Shown here: positions 60,696 through 62,950 of the stretch, in pieces
Numbering within the stretch: the first letter of the stretch is position 1
Layout: every line of letters begins with the position of its first letter
DNA from: Candidatus Obscuribacter sp.
GTDB lineage: Bacteria; Cyanobacteriota; Vampirovibrionia; Obscuribacterales; Obscuribacteraceae
Direction: 5' to 3'
Length of the DNA stretch: 62,950 nt
Assembly: GCA_021772135.1 (NCBI GenBank)
Contig: JADYXQ010000095.1
Location: 1-62,950, forward strand
Notes under the pieces: model-generated
Told to the model about the DNA's origin: nothing
Database searches by the model: none
What the model saw: only the letters and a program-made list of their open reading frames with translations
Translations under genes and position numbers: made by a program

Positions 60696-61340
60696 CTAAG
60701 TAGGCGGAGTATCATCAAGTACTTTTACCGGTGCCAAACCATCGAAGAAAGTTCCAGCATCCAAAAATTTGGGCGGCACCACAAAAATACCCTTCTTATT
60801 TATATATCCCCAGCGACCATTCTCTTTTACTGCCGCGCGTCCATCTGCAAATGGTTTGGCTTCCGGAAACCACCGCGGGATGCCAAGGCTGCCGGCCTTG
60901 TCAATATAGGCGTATTGGGTATCGAATTTGGCGCAGACGAATCCGCCGTCTGCCAGCACCTTAGGTAGCTCATCTTTTGATGCCGGATCAAAGAAAACTT
61001 TATCGCCATCCATGATTTTAAATTTTTTCTCGCCCGCTTGAGCGCACTCAATGGCGGGAAGCGGGTCGAGCACAGGCTTGTCATCAGGCCCAACAGGAGC
61101 AGTAGCTTCGCCCGGTGGGTTTGCCTGAAGTCGCATTAAGCGTTTGTCTTGCCTGACTATGGCGCCTTTTTCAGTAAATTCGGATGCTTCTTCAAACTGC
61201 GGTTTGAAGATAAAAGTGCCCTTCTTATTGATGAATCCCCATTTGCCTTTGACAACAGGGGCCGGCTTAAGACTGGAACAACCGGCCAGGGCGGCAATAG
61301 TTAATACAGAACAGACGAACGTACGCCACTTACAAGACAT
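60696..61340 (-). CDS. WG-repeat lipoprotein
   Basis: The signal peptide ends at lipobox LAGC (Cys at about 21). Two WG repeats are clear: KGKWGFINKKGTFIFKPQF near 32-50 and GRWGYINKKGIFVVPPKF near 176-193, with a degenerate one between. WG repeats form small beta propeller-like or arm structures for binding. GAGGAA lies before the ATG. It precedes the large lipoprotein gene on the same strand with a 30-nt gap, so the two may be cotranscribed. Confidence 0.78.
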   Translation of the reverse strand: MSCKWRTFVCSVLTIAALAGCSSLKPAPVVKGKWGFINKKGTFIFKPQFEEASEFTEKGAIVRQDKRLMRLQANPPGEATAPVGPDDKPVLDPLPAIECAQAGEKKFKIMDGDKVFFDPASKDELPKVLADGGFVCAKFDTQYAYIDKAGSLGIPRWFPEAKPFADGRAAVKENGRWGYINKKGIFVVPPKFLDAGTFFDGLAPVKVLDDTPPT

Positions 61341-61472
61341 GGAAATTCCTCAAGCCAGGTTCGGTAATTATACGGGCAATTGGCGCCTGATAGCCTTTTC
61401 TGGAACTTTCTTATCGATCGCCGGTCTAAGAGCACATCGCCGACGCGAAACAAATTTTATGGGGAATTGGCA

Positions 61473-61784
61473 ATGAAATTCGATTTAAAAATGAACTCAC
61501 GACGATTGCATGTTTTTGGACTAACCGCCCTGATGGTCTGTGGCGCGGCCTTCAGCTCCGCAGCTCAACCTGCCCTGGCAGACAGACACGATGCTTATGA
61601 AGAAAGAAAAGATGCGCGTGAAGATATGCGTGACGCCCGCGAAGCCGAACACAACGCCCGGGTGAGCAGAGCCAAAGGTCATGGTTTTATGGCCCGCATG
61701 CATGAAAGACACGCACGTCACCAAAGAGAAAGGGCAGCCAAACATTACGGCGAAGCCAGACGCGAAATGCACGACCGCGACTAA
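61473..61784 (+). CDS. Small secreted charged protein
   Basis: From ATG 61473 (GGGGAA upstream) it has 103 residues with a signal peptide (LHVFGLTALMVCGAAFSSAA, cut near ALA) and a mature part made of Arg/Asp/Glu/His-rich helix: YEERKDAREDMRDAREAEH and RMHERHARHQRERAAKHYG. The histidine and acid clusters could bind metal ions. No family is recognised. The longer frame from 61380 is rejected because it spoils the signal peptide. Confidence 0.6.
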   Translation: MKFDLKMNSRRLHVFGLTALMVCGAAFSSAAQPALADRHDAYEERKDAREDMRDAREAEHNARVSRAKGHGFMARMHERHARHQRERAAKHYGEARREMHDRD

Positions 61785-61804
61785 GGCTTGCGCTTCAGGC
61801 TTTA

Positions 61805-62950
61805 TTAGCTTGCTTGCTGTGACGGTTTAGCCTCATCTTTAGGCGCAGGCAAACGAATTAAAGCCATGTTTTTTGTATTGTCGGGGCCATAGTGCACCAG
61901 CACCTGACTATCATCTTTGACCAAGTCAGAAAGTCTGGTATCAAATACGGTGCTGTTATTTCCGCCTATGGTCCACGAAATTCTCTGTGTCTTTTTATCA
62001 AGGGCACCATATATCTGAGAATTTTCGTTTGTCAGTTGGTTGGCATAATTGCCACGCAGTATTCCTTTTTGATTGATAGCGAGCTGCATAAGCATATTCG
62101 AATCTGTCTGGCCTGGCTCAGCCAGAGCAAACACTCCAAGAGCCTGCCATTTCTCATTAAGGTCGTTATAATTCGCCGGCGCAGTAGTTGGAGCTGAATC
62201 GGCAGTTTGCCCATAACCGTCGCTTTGATCGTTGCCCACGTTTTCTGCCGCAGATGCAACTGCGGGCTGAGCAGTAAATTCTTGCGGTGCTGTGGCCACC
62301 GAAGCCAGCTGCTGAGCCTGCTGGTAATACTGCTGGGACGTTCCTAGGGGTTGCCCATTCTCATAAACATTGTCGCCTTCATATGTGATGTTGTTGGTTG
62401 TGTTGCCACCGCCATTGCCACCACCAGACATAGCGGCACCCATCATACCCATTCCAAGAAATGATGTCAGGGTTGAGACGCCCATGAATGTCCATGCGGC
62501 AGCGGGTGACCAGCCTGGTGCATACCAGCCGCCGGGATAGCCGCCCCAACCGTACCCGTGATAGCCATAACCACCATAACCGCCGTGATAGCCACCATAA
62601 TGATTGACACTGACGTTTGTGAAATTATCGTGATTGAAGCCATCATGGTTAAAGGAACTACGAACACTGGTGCCCTGCGCACTTAAGCGATTCGAATCGA
62701 TGTTAGTGGGATTATGAGCTATATTGGCGCGATTGCCGGCAAAACCGGCGAGGCCACCATCAGTTGGTAGATGTCCAGCGGCGGCAGGGCCGCCGGTGAT
62801 ACCACCATAATTGCGAATGCCCATATCGTCAGATCCGGCAAAGCGACCGGCATCGCCATGCATGCCGGAGTAAGAATTAAAGCCGCCACCGAAATGATCG
62901 CCACCATATGCGCCACCGCCAAAGGCACCGCGGTCAAAACCACCGCCGCC
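61805..62950 (-). CDS. Gly/Tyr/Asn-rich protein, 5' end cut by the window
   Basis: The frame is open to the right edge, so the gene is incomplete; an internal ATG at 62863 gives 352 residues. The N-terminal part is Gly-, His-, Tyr- and Asn-rich (YHGGYGGYGYHGYGWGGYPG), followed by a hydrophobic segment (AAWTFMGVSTLTSFLGMGMM), a Gln/Ala/Ser-rich linker and a compact C-terminal domain (about 235-345) with EKWQALGVFALAEPG, INQKGILRGNYANQL and LVHYGPDNTKNMALIRLP. The C-terminal part looks like a repeated small domain of unknown role. A surface or sheath function is a guess. Confidence 0.65.
   Translation of the reverse strand, partial: GGGGFDRGAFGGGAYGGDHFGGGFNSYSGMHGDAGRFAGSDDMGIRNYGGITGGPAAAGHLPTDGGLAGFAGNRANIAHNPTNIDSNRLSAQGTSVRSSFNHDGFNHDNFTNVSVNHYGGYHGGYGGYGYHGYGWGGYPGGWYAPGWSPAAAWTFMGVSTLTSFLGMGMMGAAMSGGGNGGGNTTNNITYEGDNVYENGQPLGTSQQYYQQAQQLASVATAPQEFTAQPAVASAAENVGNDQSDGYGQTADSAPTTAPANYNDLNEKWQALGVFALAEPGQTDSNMLMQLAINQKGILRGNYANQLTNENSQIYGALDKKTQRISWTIGGNNSTVFDTRLSDLVKDDSQVLVHYGPDNTKNMALIRLPAPKDEAKPSQQAS

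Overview
The window reads as an ordinary, densely coded bacterial chromosome segment: both strands are used, genes are short-spaced, several start with TTG or GTG behind clear Shine-Dalgarno sequences, and GC is near half by eye (not computed). I see no rRNA or tRNA gene, no CRISPR array, no transposase or insertion sequence and no phage structural gene. Several traits together resemble Obscuribacterales-type Melainabacteria (Vampirovibrionia): eukaryotic-like Ser/Thr kinases with zinc-ribbon and TPR parts, many secreted or Gly-rich proteins without a known family, YtxH and glycine-zipper stress proteins, a polyphosphate-glucokinase-like ROK protein and Tad-type envelope proteins. That placement is inference from gene style; no marker gene was compared.

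Layout. 1-4.0 kb: end of a leucine-rich-repeat-like gene, a catalase-related protein, a stand-alone ATP-dependent DNA ligase, a 27-codon membrane microprotein and a membrane TPR protein. 4.0-12.3 kb: glutaminyl-tRNA synthetase, a divergent OmpR-type regulator and histidine kinase pair, a duplicated-domain protein of unknown role, a DUF202 protein, a CPA1 Na+/H+ antiporter and an L,D-transpeptidase. 12.3-23.2 kb: Tex, OsmC, topoisomerase III with duplicated C-terminal modules, a flavin-dependent oxidoreductase behind a NemR-like operator, and a ROK glucokinase divergent from a HAD phosphatase. 23.3-33 kb is a signalling and envelope region: a kinase-TM-TPR protein, an FHA protein, a membrane protein with four VAKT-type threonine motifs, three Tad-like proteins, and a soluble kinase. 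33-39.5 kb: a membrane-anchored Mrr-type nuclease, a secreted S1/P1 nuclease, stress proteins, and a hemerythrin-cupin-rubredoxin-like operon. 39.9-50.2 kb: phosphoglucomutase and a histidine phosphatase, then the five-gene MNIO cassette, a secreted protein, a HAD hydrolase and a decayed CNBD/thioredoxin-reductase gene. 50.2-62.95 kb: a TPR protein, prolyl-tRNA synthetase and a dynamin-like GTPase in tight succession, a hemerythrin fused to a histone-H1-like tail, a second histidine kinase, two lipoproteins, and a Gly-rich protein cut by the window edge.

The strongest candidate for an undescribed system is the minus-strand cassette at 42,121-46,253: ABC ATPase, ABC-2 permease, membrane-tethered thioredoxin, a 91-residue secreted peptide ending in CPACGRG, and a DUF692/MNIO enzyme. 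The genes overlap or nearly touch, and the order suggests a secreted, cysteine-modified peptide (RiPP-like), possibly linked to metal or thiol chemistry. A second idea worth testing is phosphothreonine signalling between the kinases, the FHA protein and the four-motif membrane protein. Both are inferences from sequence and context.
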